In this document: in pieces, positions 1-10,525 of the stretch
Numbering within the stretch: position 1 is the stretch's first letter
Layout of the letters: each line of letters opens with the position of its first letter
DNA from: Euphorbia lathyris
Taxonomy: Eukaryota; Streptophyta; Magnoliopsida; Malpighiales; Euphorbiaceae
Length of the DNA stretch: 64,000 bases
NCBI RefSeq assembly: GCF_963576675.1
Contig: NC_088914.1
Location: 15,107,001-15,171,000, forward strand
Direction: 5' to 3'
Notes under the pieces: generated by a model
Database searches by the model: none
Told to the model about the DNA's origin: nothing
Seen by the model: the letters and a program-made list of their open reading frames with translations, nothing else
Made by a program: the position numbers and the translations under genes

Positions 1-173
1 ATGATCAGCTGCACAAGAAGAAGTCTTCTACTCTCCCTACTACTCAATCGAACAACAAATGATTCAATTTCCGCAAAATGTTAGCCTCAGATCAAGTTAT
101 CAGATTAGTCCAGTCTATGCTTTTAGCCCTTTGTTTTCCATTAGTATGTCACAATAAGTCTAAATAAATTTCA

Positions 174-295
174 AAAAGCACAAAGTGAAGGAAGCGAACT
201 AACATGTGAAGCTATCATTCACCACAGGACTATCACAGCAGTTTCACTGCAGAACAGGTTGTTGAGGTTCTTTTGACAAAAGTACAAAGGTCCTA
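174..295 (+). pseudogene. ABCB (MDR-type) ABC transporter exon relic, copy A
   Basis: Translation gives KAQSEGS.LTCEAIIHHRTITAVSLQNRLLRFF followed by a stop and a QKYKGPK-like stretch. This matches the segment after the second membrane domain of plant ABCB15-type transporters (KAQ-EGS-L--EA---HRTITAFS-Q-RIL). No initiator or long frame is present and a TGA interrupts it. The same exon recurs at 5537-5660, so this is one copy of a duplicated relic. Functional expression is unlikely. Confidence 0.6.
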
Positions 296-1601
296 AGCAG
301 AAACTATAAAGCAATCATTCTAGTTTTGGTATGTTAAGCTCTCAGTTTACGGACATAGCCTCTGTTGCTTTTAACATTTTGATATTACAGAAGACTAATG
401 GCTCATGGAGAGAGAAGTTCAAAGTGCCTTTTTTAGGTATCTTTACACTTGATAAGCACATGTAAAAGCATTGCAGATGCAGCAAGCATGAGTTCTGATA
501 AAGGCAGTGATTCTATCAGATCAATTTTAGCTAAATTGATCCTAATGATCAAAGCTAAATTAAAGACAACATAGAACTAAAGAACATCTTCTCCAAATGA
601 TCTTCAAGGAATTAGGTTTAAAAACTGAAGCAAGAAAGCCAATGGCATTGGTCGGACAAAGTGGTTTAGGAACATCAACCATAATTGCCCCTGATTGAAG
701 GATTTTGCAATCCTCAAAGTGGATAGGTTCTAATAGACAGATACGAAATCAAAAGCTAAAACTTGAAAAGGTTGAGATCACATGTAGCATTACTTAGTCA
801 AGAACCTACTCTTTTTGCATGAACAAGCCATAACATTGTGCAAAGAGGATGAAGAGAAGCTGAAATAATAAGAGAAGCTGCTCTTCTAGCCAATGCCCTT
901 CCTAAGGTATCAATTGATCATTTCACTTAAAAAAAAAGTCACACTATCATTGGTTTCTCCTAATATTTTCTGTTTGAGTGTGCACTTCAGAAATCGATTT
1001 CAATACGAGTAAGCCAAAGGCTATCAAAACAAACAACAGGCAGATACAATATCAGTTACAAAGAATGAAAAGGTTGTCAAAAAAGGATCACATTCTGATC
1101 TATCAGCCTACTTCTCTCTTATTAAGCTACAAGGAGGCTATTCCCCCTAAACTGAAGCTTCCGTATATGAGCATATACAATGTGACCACTTGAGAAGATC
1201 ATAAAAATGATGACACGGTTATAAAGATGATGACACAGTTATAAAGACAGATGTAGGCTTTAGTAATATAAGTAATCAATCAGTTCTTAAATTAAGTCCA
1301 TGGTTTCAGAATGGCACAAATATATATTTCCATATCAATATACATTTAGGTACAAGATTCACCAGTTCCAGAATACTAAAAACTGAAGATTAAGCTACTA
1401 CAACGGCAATAATAGACATAATCGAACAACCCTTAAAATCAAAAGAATCCAAGAACGAGCGGAACGCCAATTTAAAAAGAATTTTGTAGGGATTTGCAAA
1501 TAGCAACTGACCTTTTCATGAAGAATCCATTGGCAGTTGTTGACGTAGAGCTAAATTGAAGCAGAGAAACAAATTAGGGTTTGGCAGAAACGAACCGAAA
1601 A

Positions 1602-1651
1602 AAAATTTGGACCATTTCTCGATTTATGCGTGTCATCCTTGCGCAGGGGCC

Positions 1652-1683
<32 letters not shown>

Positions 1684-1703
1684 TCGGATGTCCCCGAAGG
1701 GAC
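1602..1703 (-). ncRNA. U6: U6 spliceosomal snRNA, copy 1
   Basis: On the minus strand the sequence opens with GTCCCTTCGGGGACATCCG and contains the conserved core GATACAGAGAAGATTAGCAT, including the ACAGAGA box that pairs with the 5' splice site. It ends at a run of eight T residues (plus-strand A run 1598-1605), the RNA polymerase III terminator. Length is about 102 nt, as expected for plant U6. By eye I see no departure from the conserved U6 core. It acts in the U4/U6.U5 tri-snRNP at the catalytic centre of the spliceosome. The second copy at 6356-6457 has the same transcribed sequence. Whether both are transcribed cannot be seen; the promoter here is slightly weaker by match. Confidence 0.93.
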
Positions 1704-1725
1704 GAGAGATACCTGTTATCTTCGG

Positions 1726-1769
1726 CTTAATAAAGACTTGTAGAGGAGCACAAACTGGCAATGTGGGAT
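1726..1769 (-). promoter_or_regulatory. U6 copy 1 promoter: USE-like element plus TATA-like box
   Basis: Minus-strand ATCCCACATTG lies at 1759-1769, about 56-66 bp upstream of the U6 start. It matches the plant snRNA upstream sequence element RTCCCACATCG with one mismatch. A TATA-like CTTTATTAAG lies at 1726-1735 (about -23 to -32). This spacing is the RNA polymerase III arrangement of plant U6 genes. Confidence 0.75.
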
Positions 1770-2003
1770 TTCGATATTGGTCTCGAAACATTGGGCTTCT
1801 CAAAGCCTCTTTGTTTTATATCTTAAGTTAGGAAATCTGAATGTATTATTGTTTTGGGCTTCTTACTTGAGTGGTTTATGTGTGTTTATGTATATATTTA
1901 TAGATTCCTTTTGAGGAATTTACATTAAACATCATGTTTTATTTTTGTTTTACAATTAATATAGTCGGATTTATGCTAGTAATGACGATTCCGCTCTCCC
2001 CTT

Positions 2004-2495
2004 CCCACCGTGCCGCTTGGTTTCTCTCCGGAACCACCAGATAGGGGTTGTGCATTTCCACCGTTAAATGGTAATTCTTTGAAAACATACAGAAACAATG
2101 TTACTAAAGAAAAGGAGATGGAGGAAGAGAGACCTCAAATTGACATAGAGCATGAAGGCCTTATTGCTGTCAATTTTGTAGACAATAAAAGTTTGCAACA
2201 ACGACTTTCTCTAACAGTCCACCTCAAAGATCAATTGGCTCAGCGTTGCACTTTTATTGTGAAATTGTTGGGATGAAACATCGGATATATTGCTTTAAGA
2301 ACGAGAGCGCTAGAATTATGGAAGCTATGCAGAGGGCACGTGGATAGTTTTAGGCATTATTTGACAGTGAGGACTTGGTCGCTTGATTTCCGTCTGTCTG
2401 CAGCTCATATTAGTTCAACTATGGTTTAGGTTCATTTTTCGGGGGTTGCCCATGCAATTCTTTGAAAACATCATTATATAAGAAGAAGTCACCAT
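2004..2495 (+). pseudogene. LINE ORF1 (DUF4283) fragment, internally deleted
   Basis: The frame contains YRNNV, then LTVHLKDQLAQRCTFIVKLLG, NIGYIALRTRALELWK, HYLTVRTWS.DF and AHISSTMV.VHF. These follow the order of ORF1 of the LINE at 22.5 kb (YRDSV, EALIVKLLGRNVGFIALQRRALEIWK, GHYLTVRSWSDDF, ISSTLVWVRF). The stretch between ELWK and HYLTV is missing, and stops break the frame at two points. No endonuclease or RT part is nearby. It is an old non-LTR retrotransposon remnant. Confidence 0.7.
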
Positions 2496-2561
2496 ATACT
2501 CAAGAGTATATGGGTGAACAGAAATATTTCATCAAAAAAATTGCTAAATCCAACTCATCAC

Positions 2562-2580
2562 TTTTTTTTTTTTTTTTTTT
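2562..2580. repeat. T19 homopolymer
   Basis: A run of 19 T residues. It could be the antisense tail of a retroposon, but no element body is recognisable next to it. Confidence 0.6.
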
Positions 2581-4600
2581 GTCTAAATTGAACCAATATG
2601 TATATATATATGTTATCATAGTGATCTAGAACCAATTTTTACAATGTCTCACTCAATTAGTCACTCTCTTTCATATGATGAAACGATTATGCTCATGTAA
2701 AACTTTTTAAAATTAAGCTAATCAAAACCTTCTCCTCGCTTTCACCCACTTTCACCTCGTTTCTCCTAATTTCGCTTAGTTTCTCATCACACAAACACAA
2801 TATAAAATCATTGAAAGGAACATTCCTAAAGAGGTCAACAGGGGGGCCAGAACATTCCTCCAGCAGGAACCGATTCTGTGAGGAGACAGGGGGCCAGAAC
2901 ATTCCAGCGGCCGGAGGGGCCGGCCTCCGCCCCTGGTTGTAAATATATAAAAAGGTAAACAGCAGGAGAAATATTAATGGTATATATCAAATAATTGCAA
3001 AATGGTTAGGTAATGAAAGCAATTACAAAGTTAAAAATGAAGAAAGAACAAACCATTACATGTCAATAGAGGGAAAGCGACCCAGAAATGAAGCTTATCC
3101 ATGTCTTTCCAGACAAGTCCAATATGCCTACTATAGGTAGTAATCAATTTAGCAGAATGAAGTCAAAAGATCCAATCTTTCAAACCCACATTATGCCTCT
3201 TTTGTCCCCTTCAAAAGCAGCCAAGAAAAGCTTGGACCTTTACTGATTCCATGTTTCTTTTTCCCCTTGAACTTTCACATTCCATTTCTCTGACTTTCTT
3301 ATCATTTTTCAACCTTCTAAGCCTACAATAACAGGACCTTCCAATAAAATGAAATTGCCAACTCTATCTTAACTCCACCAATAACACTGTTTCTCTATAT
3401 TATCACTACTCCTGAAGAAGCAGAAGAAAGATCAGATGATAGAAAGTTATGATGAAAACAACAGATTGAATTAATATTCAATCAGGCAAATCTTAGACCA
3501 CACATAAACGTAAGTGCTTATTGACAAAAGAAAGCAAAATATACTATTTGTCGACATCTTATTGTTTGATTCATCAAGAAGAATAGAAACAGTACTGAAA
3601 AAGAGTATCCAATTACAAGGAACAAAAAATGGAATCTGAAAGTGGGAAAAATTCGGGGTGAGAAAATCAATATGATATGATATTCAAACTATAGTATCAA
3701 CCAGTAGAGGAATCAGTCAAAAAAAACCATGACATATCTGCACATAAATTATTAAACCAGAAAATAAAAACCACTGAGCAGATAACCTGAAATACAATTG
3801 GTTGGAATTGTTGAAAGCAACATCCTTCGACTGATTCCTCCAAATGTTGCGGGTTATTTCATCTGAAACGAGGTCATATTCATTTCGCTATCACTATTAG
3901 TAACGAGTGAAAGTTAAAAAATACGGAAGCTAACAAAAGGATTGTTGCAGGAAACAGTCGCATCTTAGGCGGAGTGTGAATTCTTAAACATTCTACAATA
4001 TTCCTCTGAATTTGTAATACCTTACATCCGAATTTGTTAATCATCAAGTATATCATGCATGTGCTTCCTAATACTTCTTTTATATCAAAAGCAACAATAG
4101 CTGCTGCTCAGATACAAAAGATGATCGGATTCCAAATAGACACTTTGAAGCTGAAAAGGGGGAATTCCTGTCATATTTGAGATGAGAAATTGAATTTAAA
4201 GACGTCGAATTCAGCTACTCATCACAGCCCAACACACAAATAGGAATAGTTAATCAATAAAGGAGAACATCCTATTTGGAGAGGAAGGAGCATCCATGGA
4301 TCTCATTGTTAGAGCAGCAGAGGCTGCAAATGCTCATGACTTCACCCTTAACTTTCTAATTTGATTTGTATCAAATCTATTGTTGCTGTAATATTTCGTG
4401 ATACTGACACATACTCCATTTTATTCACATAAAGTTAGCATGAGTTATGAGACTCGCATAAACGATATGACACATTACTAATGAAACTAATGGTAATAAT
4501 TTTGTATATAATATACTACATATTACATGATAATCCTTATTCCTTAAATAGACAGAGTTCTGAAACACAACATAGCATAGTGTACTCTCTCAAAGTTCTA
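2581..4600. other. Non-coding stretch, part of the duplicated locus
   Basis: I see no coding region. The segment 3085-3290 matches 8266-8430, which extends the locus duplication. The rest is AT-rich with no recognisable element. A small GC-rich patch near 2905-2935 is unexplained. Confidence 0.4.
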
Positions 4601-4639
4601 TCGAAGTAGGATTTCAACTTGGAAATGTTTCATAAAGTT

Positions 4640-5660
4640 CTATAGGTAGGGCAACTTGGAGTTCAGTTATCTGGAGGACAGAAGCAAAGGATTGCAATAG
4701 CAAGGGCATTAGTCAGAGATCCAAAGATACTTTTACTTGAGGAGGCTACGAGTGCAATAAAGCATGGTCCGAAAAAATGATGCAAGAAGCATTAGATAGA
4801 GCTTCGCAGGGAAGGCCAACAATTATTGTTGCTGGCCAGTGTTCTATGACGGGAGCCTATGTTGCACGGAAACTCTTCTCAATTAGCGTTTCCACGCTTC
4901 ATTCCTGTTTCCGTTTGGTGTCCGTTTCCATTACCGTTTCCTAGCTATATTTTTTAGAAATAATGTTTCCTGGTGTCCGTTTCAGAGTCCGTTATTCTTG
5001 AATCAGCTTCCTGCAAACTGATCCAAATGACTAGTGAAGAAGGCGGGGCATATAGAAAAATGGTGGAATCGCAACAATCACGATGGGTTGTCTACTTACT
5101 CAAAGTTTTAGGTTGATTGTTGCACAATGGGTTGTCTACTTACTCAAAGTTTTAGGCCTGGATATTAGGCGTTTCTTTACTAATCTCGTCCAGCATTACA
5201 ATTTTGCAATCATGGGTGAGCATTTGACAAGATGAGTACGAGAACAAATGCTTGACAAAGCACTCACATTTCGGGTAGGTTGGTTCGATGAAGAGGACAA
5301 TACTAGTGGAGCCATTTGTGAACCCTTAGCTACAGACACTCAATTGGTACGATCCCTTATTGCAGATCGTATGTCATTGCTGGTTCAGGTTTTCTTTGGT
5401 ACTTCTATTGCCTTTGTGCTGACTGTGCTGTTATCCTGGAGAGTAACCATTGTTCTGATTGCAATGCAGTCATTAATTGTTGGCAGACTTTAATAAAAAA
5501 AATTGCTAATGAAAAAGTATGTCAGCAGAAGTTAAAAAAGCACAAAGTGAAGGAAGCCAACTAGAATGCGAAGCTATCATTAATCACAGGACTATCACAG
5601 CATTTTCATTGCAGAACAGGTTGTTGAGGTTCTTTTGACAAAAATTCAAAGGTCCTAAAA
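4640..5660 (+). pseudogene. ABCB (MDR15-like) ABC transporter pseudogene fragment
   Basis: An ATP-binding-cassette end is read at about 4648: [20 protein letters not shown], then a Walker B-like [10 protein letters not shown] in which the usual D is E, then [20 protein letters not shown]. From about 5190 the second membrane domain follows: QHYNFAIMGEHLT, stop, VREQMLDKALTFRVGWFDEE, then a hydrophobic segment and, after another break, KKAQSEGSQLECEAIINHRTITAFSLQ. The order (NBD1 then TMD2) is that of plant ABCB15-type full transporters. Between them (about 4845-5010) lies repeat-like sequence with many GTTTCC words. In-frame stops, the missing first half and the missing second NBD make it non-functional. 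Confidence 0.8.
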
Positions 5661-6355
5661 TTCGTAAGGTATCAATTGATCATTTCAGTTTAAAAAAATT
5701 ACACTATCATTGGTTTCTGATAAAATTTTATGTTTGTGTGTGCAATTGAGAAATCAATTTGAATAACATTAATCAAAGGCACAAAAGGTGGATATAATAT
5801 CCGTCATAAAGGATGTCGAAAAAGGATCACATTCTGATCTATCAGCCCACTGCTGTCTTATTCAGCTACAAGGAGGCTATTCCCCCTAAAGTTGCCCTAT
5901 ATCAGCATATAGAATGTGAACAGTTGAGAAGATCATAATTTTTCACACACACACAATTAGTTGATAAAGATGATGACACAGTTATAAAGACAGATGTAGG
6001 CTTTAGTAAAATAAGTAATCAAGCAGTTCTTAAATTAGGTCCATGGTTTCAGAATCCCACAAATATATATTTTAGCTACAAGTTTCACCAGTTCCAGAAT
6101 ACTAACAAGTGAAGATTAAGCTACTACAATGGCAATAATTTCTTATTCGTGGAATTGATCCAAAAATAAACATAATCGAACAACCCTTAAAATCGAAGGA
6201 ATGCAAGAACGACGAAACGCCAATTTAAAAAGAATTTCGCAGGAATTTGCAAATAGCAACTGACCTTTTGATGAAGAATCCATTGACAGTTGTTGACATA
6301 GAGCTAAACTGAAGCAGAGAAACAAAAGTTAGGGTTTAGGGAAAACGAATATAAA

Positions 6356-6405
6356 AAAATTTGGACCATTTCTCGATTTATGCGTGTCATCCTTGCGCAG
6401 GGGCC

Positions 6406-6437
<32 letters not shown>

Positions 6438-6457
6438 TCGGATGTCCCCGAAGGGAC
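6356..6457 (-). ncRNA. U6: U6 spliceosomal snRNA, copy 2
   Basis: This has the same transcribed sequence as copy 1 across the visible gene: a GTCCC TTCGGGGAC 5' stem-loop, an ACAGAGA box, the AGCATGGCCCCTGCGCAAGG region and a 3' end reading into a T run (plus-strand A run 6353-6359). The spacing from 5' end to terminator equals that of copy 1. The promoter match here is better than in copy 1, so this may be the more active copy. Both genes lie on the minus strand, about 4.75 kb apart, inside the duplicated locus. Confidence 0.94.
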
Positions 6458-6480
6458 GAATCATACTTGTTATCTTCCGC

Positions 6481-6523
6481 TTCTTAAAGACTTGTAGAAG
6501 AGCACAAACTGGCGATGTGGGAT
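6481..6523 (-). promoter_or_regulatory. U6 copy 2 promoter: perfect USE plus TATA-like box
   Basis: Minus-strand ATCCCACATCG at 6513-6523 is a full match to the plant snRNA USE. A TATA-like TCTTTAAGAA lies at 6481-6490. The positions are about -56 to -66 and -24 to -33 relative to the U6 start, the plant polymerase III layout. Confidence 0.82.
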
Positions 6524-6991
6524 ATGGATTTTCGTCTCCGAACATTGGGCTTCTGAAAGCCTCTTTATATATGAATGTTTTCTTTTGGGCTCGCTCTCTG
6601 ATGGCTTTACTACTTAACCATTAGGGAAACTACCAAAACGTATTTTTTTAAGAATTGTTTCATTTACCTTAAATTTAAATTTGTAGTAGTTTTTTTTGTT
6701 ATTTGTTGTGTTTATATGTTTGTATATGGATTTTTTTTTTTGTTATGTCAATGTATTTATTGGTATAAGTAATTAATCCAAAAAAATAAATAAAACAAAT
6801 ATAGAATATGTAAAAATAATAAAACTCGATAAACAAAAAAATTAAGTGAGAGTATATAAAAGTCTGAAGAACATGATGTGAGAAATCTGACGCATGTATT
6901 AGCAATCTTTAAGATAGATTTCATTGCTATTGACGATGTGATATAACAAACTACGTAAGCAAACTCTTATGGTGTGTAAATTCGTTATCAC

Positions 6992-7479
6992 TAGACCTAT
7001 TCATGGCTAGGCTGGGCCGGACTCGAGTTGGGCCTACCGAGCTTTCATGTAAAAATGCTCAATCCAAGTCAGGCTCATGCCACTATTAATTTAGGCAGGC
7101 TCAGCCCGGGTGGGCTCGAGCTTAAAGTCAAATCTCAAGCCCAACCATATAAACCTACCTAAAAATATATACATAATTTTTAATTATAAAAAATAAATTT
7201 TATACTTGAAAATAAATATTTAATTATAAAAAATAAATTATATACTTAAAAATAAATATTTAATATTTAAATATATAAAATAATAATTAATATTAACATG
7301 CGGGTCGGGCTGGTATAGTCCGTGCTATTTTTATCATTCCCAAACCCATTTTAAAAATAGGCGAACTTAGCGGGCCTGAACTGGGTTGGACCTATGATCA
7401 ATTTTCATGGTCCAAGTCCGGTCCAAAGGACACGGGCCTGGACGAGCCGGACAGGCACCCGGTGTCGTGGACATGTCTA
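6992..7479. mobile_element. Non-autonomous hAT-type MITE (488 bp)
   Basis: The element starts TAGACCTATTCATGG and ends with a sequence whose reverse complement is TAGACATGTCCACGA, giving imperfect short inverted termini. It is flanked by an exact 8-bp direct repeat GTTATCAC at 6984-6991 and 7480-7487. Eight-base target duplication is the hAT signature. The ends are rich in GGGCC/CCCGGG words while the middle is AT-rich. No transposase frame is present. Confidence 0.82.
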
Positions 7480-7489
7480 GTTATCACCA

Positions 7490-9180
7490 AAGTATAAAAA
7501 TAGGAACAATATGAATGTACAAATAGCAGGAAAATTTCAAAGTATTTCGTTTTAGTAATCGTAATTTGATAATTCGATTTTGTATAAATAGAACTCAAAT
7601 ATGTCTGTTCACAAATGAACGCGGCCATTCACAAACGAACATGATTGTTCATTAATGGAGAGTGTTGTTCATGAAGGGATGTGTCTGTTGGAATTTAAAT
7701 TAATTTTATTCATTATTATGTATATTTTTCTAACAATCTCTTACATGAATGAAATTGACAGTGAAAAAGAATTTGATATGGTGATAACTTTCTACAGTCG
7801 ATATTTATATAGGATATGTAGACATCAACCCTTGTGAAATTATATTTGACGTGATTTTCTTGAACTATTATGTCGTTTGTGTGAACGATAATATACTCCA
7901 CACAAATACTAACATAATACGATATTGGTTTTTATGGTTATATTCGTTATGATCGTGAACATCTCCTAGTTCTATAATAGTTCCTATTAATCTTTTCAAA
8001 GGACTTCATCACGAATTCCTAAACTACTTATTTTTTTTACATCAATATCTAATATGAGAAGATAAGCATTATGTCCTTACCTTAATAAATGCAATAATAA
8101 ATATATAAAAACTAAAAACACTAGAAATACTAGTGTCTAGAGATGTAAATTGGGAAGGGATTCCCCATTCCTATCAGGATCCGTTCTGACGATGATGACA
8201 GAGAATTTTCAATTAGGATCCTCGCGGATTGTCAGACTAACCTTTCATGTCAAACCATTTAAAAATGAAGCTTAACAATGGATTGTGAGACAAGTCCAAT
8301 ATGGCTACTATAAGTATTAAGTAGTAATGAATTTAGAAGAATGAAGTCAAAAGATTAAATATCAAATCCATATTATGCCCCTTTTGTTCCCTTTAAAAGC
8401 AGCCCATGTTTATTTTTCCCTTTCAATCTGAATATTATTATATTGGTTTGGGCTCCTTCTCTTATGGGTTTAGAATCCTCTAAAATTGCCTAAAACATGG
8501 AAAAGTTATAAAAAAATATTTAATTTTGAAGAATCATTGCATCCCTATTAAGATATTTTATTCAGCTAAAGAGGCCATGTCCTTTTTTATTTAGGAAAGA
8601 GAAAAAAAATTAATTGGACTGCTTTTTTTTTTAAAAAATAATTAATTTTGATTCAAAAAAAAAAGGAATTAACTAATTGGACTACTTGATGCTTATATTT
8701 GGAAAGTTGAATGATGAAAGGTTAAAATTTGGTATATAGGTGGCTTTCAAGAGGTTAAGACTTCAAAACACCATTAATAATTTTGTCTTTAATCCAAGTT
8801 TCACATTGAATCAATATTTGGGCAAATTCACTCCATTGATAAATAAATAAAAATAAGCTATATAAAAAATTAAATATTTATATTTTCTAAAATTTAAATT
8901 CACTTTATTTCTCTTATCACAAATTCACTACAATCATCTTTTTATTTAAAAAAAAATCCATGATCTTTTTAAATAAATATACTAAATTCTGGATCAATTA
9001 TTTTGTAACATATTAAATTCCTATTAGACAAACCAAATATGTGAATAATTTAAATTTTGTAATAATTTAAATCCCTCAATAGAACATACACAATCATGTT
9101 AATCCTTTTTTGTCTTTCTTGTATCCATTTTTAGATTACTTTTTTTCATATTTTACTAAATCTGCGAACTAAACTTCACC
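7490..9180. other. AT-rich non-coding stretch
   Basis: Nothing coding is recognised. It includes the distal part of the duplicated locus (8266-8430) and a short patch near 8140-8230 that resembles the GGGATTCCCC-type ends of hAT-like repeats, without usable boundaries. Confidence 0.35.
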
Positions 9181-9193
9181 TGGAAAAGGATTA

Positions 9194-9311
9194 TTTTGCT
9201 TCGCAGAAAGCGATTCTGTGAGACCTACGAAGAGAAAAACAAGATGAAAATGATGATTTTGCTTCACAGGCTTCGCATAATCACTTTCTGCGAAGCAAAA
9301 TCATCATTTTC
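9194..9311. repeat. Cluster of inverted repeats around a GCTTCGCAGAAAG motif
   Basis: TTTTGCTTCGCAGAAAG at 9194-9210 is perfectly complementary to 9284-9300. A second pair of 20-bp arms (9246-9265 and 9292-9311) is also perfect, with a 26-nt loop. The right arm is shared by both pairs, so two alternative hairpins can form. The words resemble the GCGAAGTAAAATCGA units at 46.1 kb. Probably the inside of a decayed MULE-like element. Confidence 0.6.
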
Positions 9312-10050
9312 CAGCTGATTTTTGTTCGCAGACTTCGCAAAATGTGACAAAAACTCATTTTACGAATTAATTTCTAGAAAAATATGAAGATGAAACGGTA
9401 GAAACCTACCTTGTTTCCTCCTGTGAATGGTCTGTTTGTTTTATCTGCTGTTTGCTGTTGCTGTTTGCTGTTTCCTATTACGGTTTGCTGTTTGCTGTTT
9501 GAAAAGGCTGCTGTTCCAAAAAGCAGGGATTCCCTGCTTTTATAAAAAACTACTTTTCGGCTACAAAAAGCAAACAGGAGGTGTCTAACCAAACACCTTA
9601 AACTCTCATTTTCAAAGTGAAAAGGTAAACAGGGGGTCGAAAAGCAGCTACCAAAACCCCTAAATAATTGGTTTAAATATATAAATAAGTTTTTCATTCG
9701 ACTATGATTGCAAATAGGACAGGGATTATTAGCCTCCTAATAGGGTCAGTCTCAATAGGAACGGGTCCATTTATTTTTTCTACAGATAAGGGATATGAAA
9801 AAAAATTCCACAGACAATGTTGAGACAGGACATGGACCTTTCTCCCAATCTCCACCATATGATATGAGTCATTAAGTAATAAATTATTTTCTTACTACAA
9901 TACTTTTCATACAATCAGATAATTATGTAAAACAGTCTAAACCTAATAGTTTTCTAATAATATGTTTTTGTTATTAAATGTTGGTTGGATTTCTACATGG
10001 ATAATTTGTAGTCTACAGGAATTTATTGATGCTTGTTTTTTTTTTTTTTA
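9312..10050. other. Non-coding, MITE-like fragments
   Basis: At 9420-9500 there are several CTGTTTGCTGTT words, and near 9580-9600 a TAACCAAACACC motif often seen at the ends of plant MITEs. No clean termini or target duplication were found. Confidence 0.3.
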
Positions 10051-10525
10051 TGTTTGGCAAATAGCGGTTAACTATTAGGTAATAGCTGATTAGCTGATTA
10101 TTTTTTTGTTAGTTGATTTGACTAGCTGATTTGATTAGTTGATTGTGTAAACTTATTTGGTAAAACTAAACTGTATGTATAAAATGACAAATAAGTACGT
10201 TGCTATTTTATGGCTATATTTTATTTGAGGATTAAAGGCTAATAATTAGGAGTAAAAATGTGTATCAAAAGAGCTCAAACAATAAGCTTTTTTCTTTCTT
10301 TTTTTAAATTTGCGCAATGCGCTTACATTAAAGAAGAAAGAAAAATCTCCACCAGACCCGGATGTGATTCGAACTCATGACCTCCCAATGCATAGGTAAG
10401 CTCTCAACCACTAGGCTAAGAGCTTCACCACCAAACAATAAGCTAATTGAAAAAACTTTTAAAACCAGTTTTTTTAAAATTAGCTTTTTGGACCCAATAA
10501 ACTATTTCAAACATCTCTTCATCAA
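10050..10525. mobile_element. MITE-like element hosting a SINE
   Basis: One end reads GTTTGGCAAATAGCGGTTA and the other (reverse complement) GTGTTTGATGAAGAGATGTTTG, suggestive of short inverted ends of the kind seen in hAT MITEs. I could not find a target duplication, so the boundaries are approximate. The SINE at 10289-10431 interrupts it. Confidence 0.4.
10289..10431 (-). mobile_element. tRNA-derived SINE with 13-bp target duplication
   Basis: On the minus strand it reads an A-box-like TAGCCTAGTGGTTGAGAG and a B-box-like GAGTTCGAATCAC, the internal polymerase III promoter of tRNA-derived SINEs. It ends in an A-rich tail (AAAGAAAGAAAAAA). An exact 13-bp repeat, CAAACAATAAGCT, flanks it at 10276-10288 and 10432-10444, as expected for LINE-mediated insertion. 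The body is only 143 bp. It sits inside a MITE-like sequence and is therefore younger. Confidence 0.82.

Larger units (their letters stand above)
174..3290. repeat. Diverged locus duplication, copy A (ABCB relic plus U6)
   Basis: Segments match 5533-8430 in the same order and orientation: the ABCB exon (174-295), the stretch before U6 (about 905-1600), the U6 gene with its promoter, and a downstream segment (about 3085-3290) matching 8266-8430. Copy A carries about 600 bp (about 300-900) that is absent from copy B. Copy B carries a MITE with clear target duplication. The simplest reading is an old tandem or segmental duplication followed by independent indels. Confidence 0.65.
5533..8430. repeat. 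Diverged locus duplication, copy B (ABCB relic plus U6)
   Basis: This is the counterpart of 174-3290, with the same order of ABCB exon, pre-U6 stretch, U6 gene and a distal segment at 8266-8430. The distance from U6 to the distal segment differs from copy A by about 420 bp. The inserted 488-bp MITE plus its target duplication roughly accounts for this, which places the MITE insertion after the duplication. Confidence 0.65.

Noticed and set aside
1556..1831. 91-codon plus-strand frame over U6 copy 1 (and its twin at 6361-6624)
   Set aside because: The frame is the complement of the U6 snRNA; the apparent protein similarity between the two simply reflects U6 identity.
9374..9697. 107-codon minus-strand frame
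   Set aside because: It runs through low-complexity CTGTTTGC repeats and MITE-like sequence, with no family resemblance.
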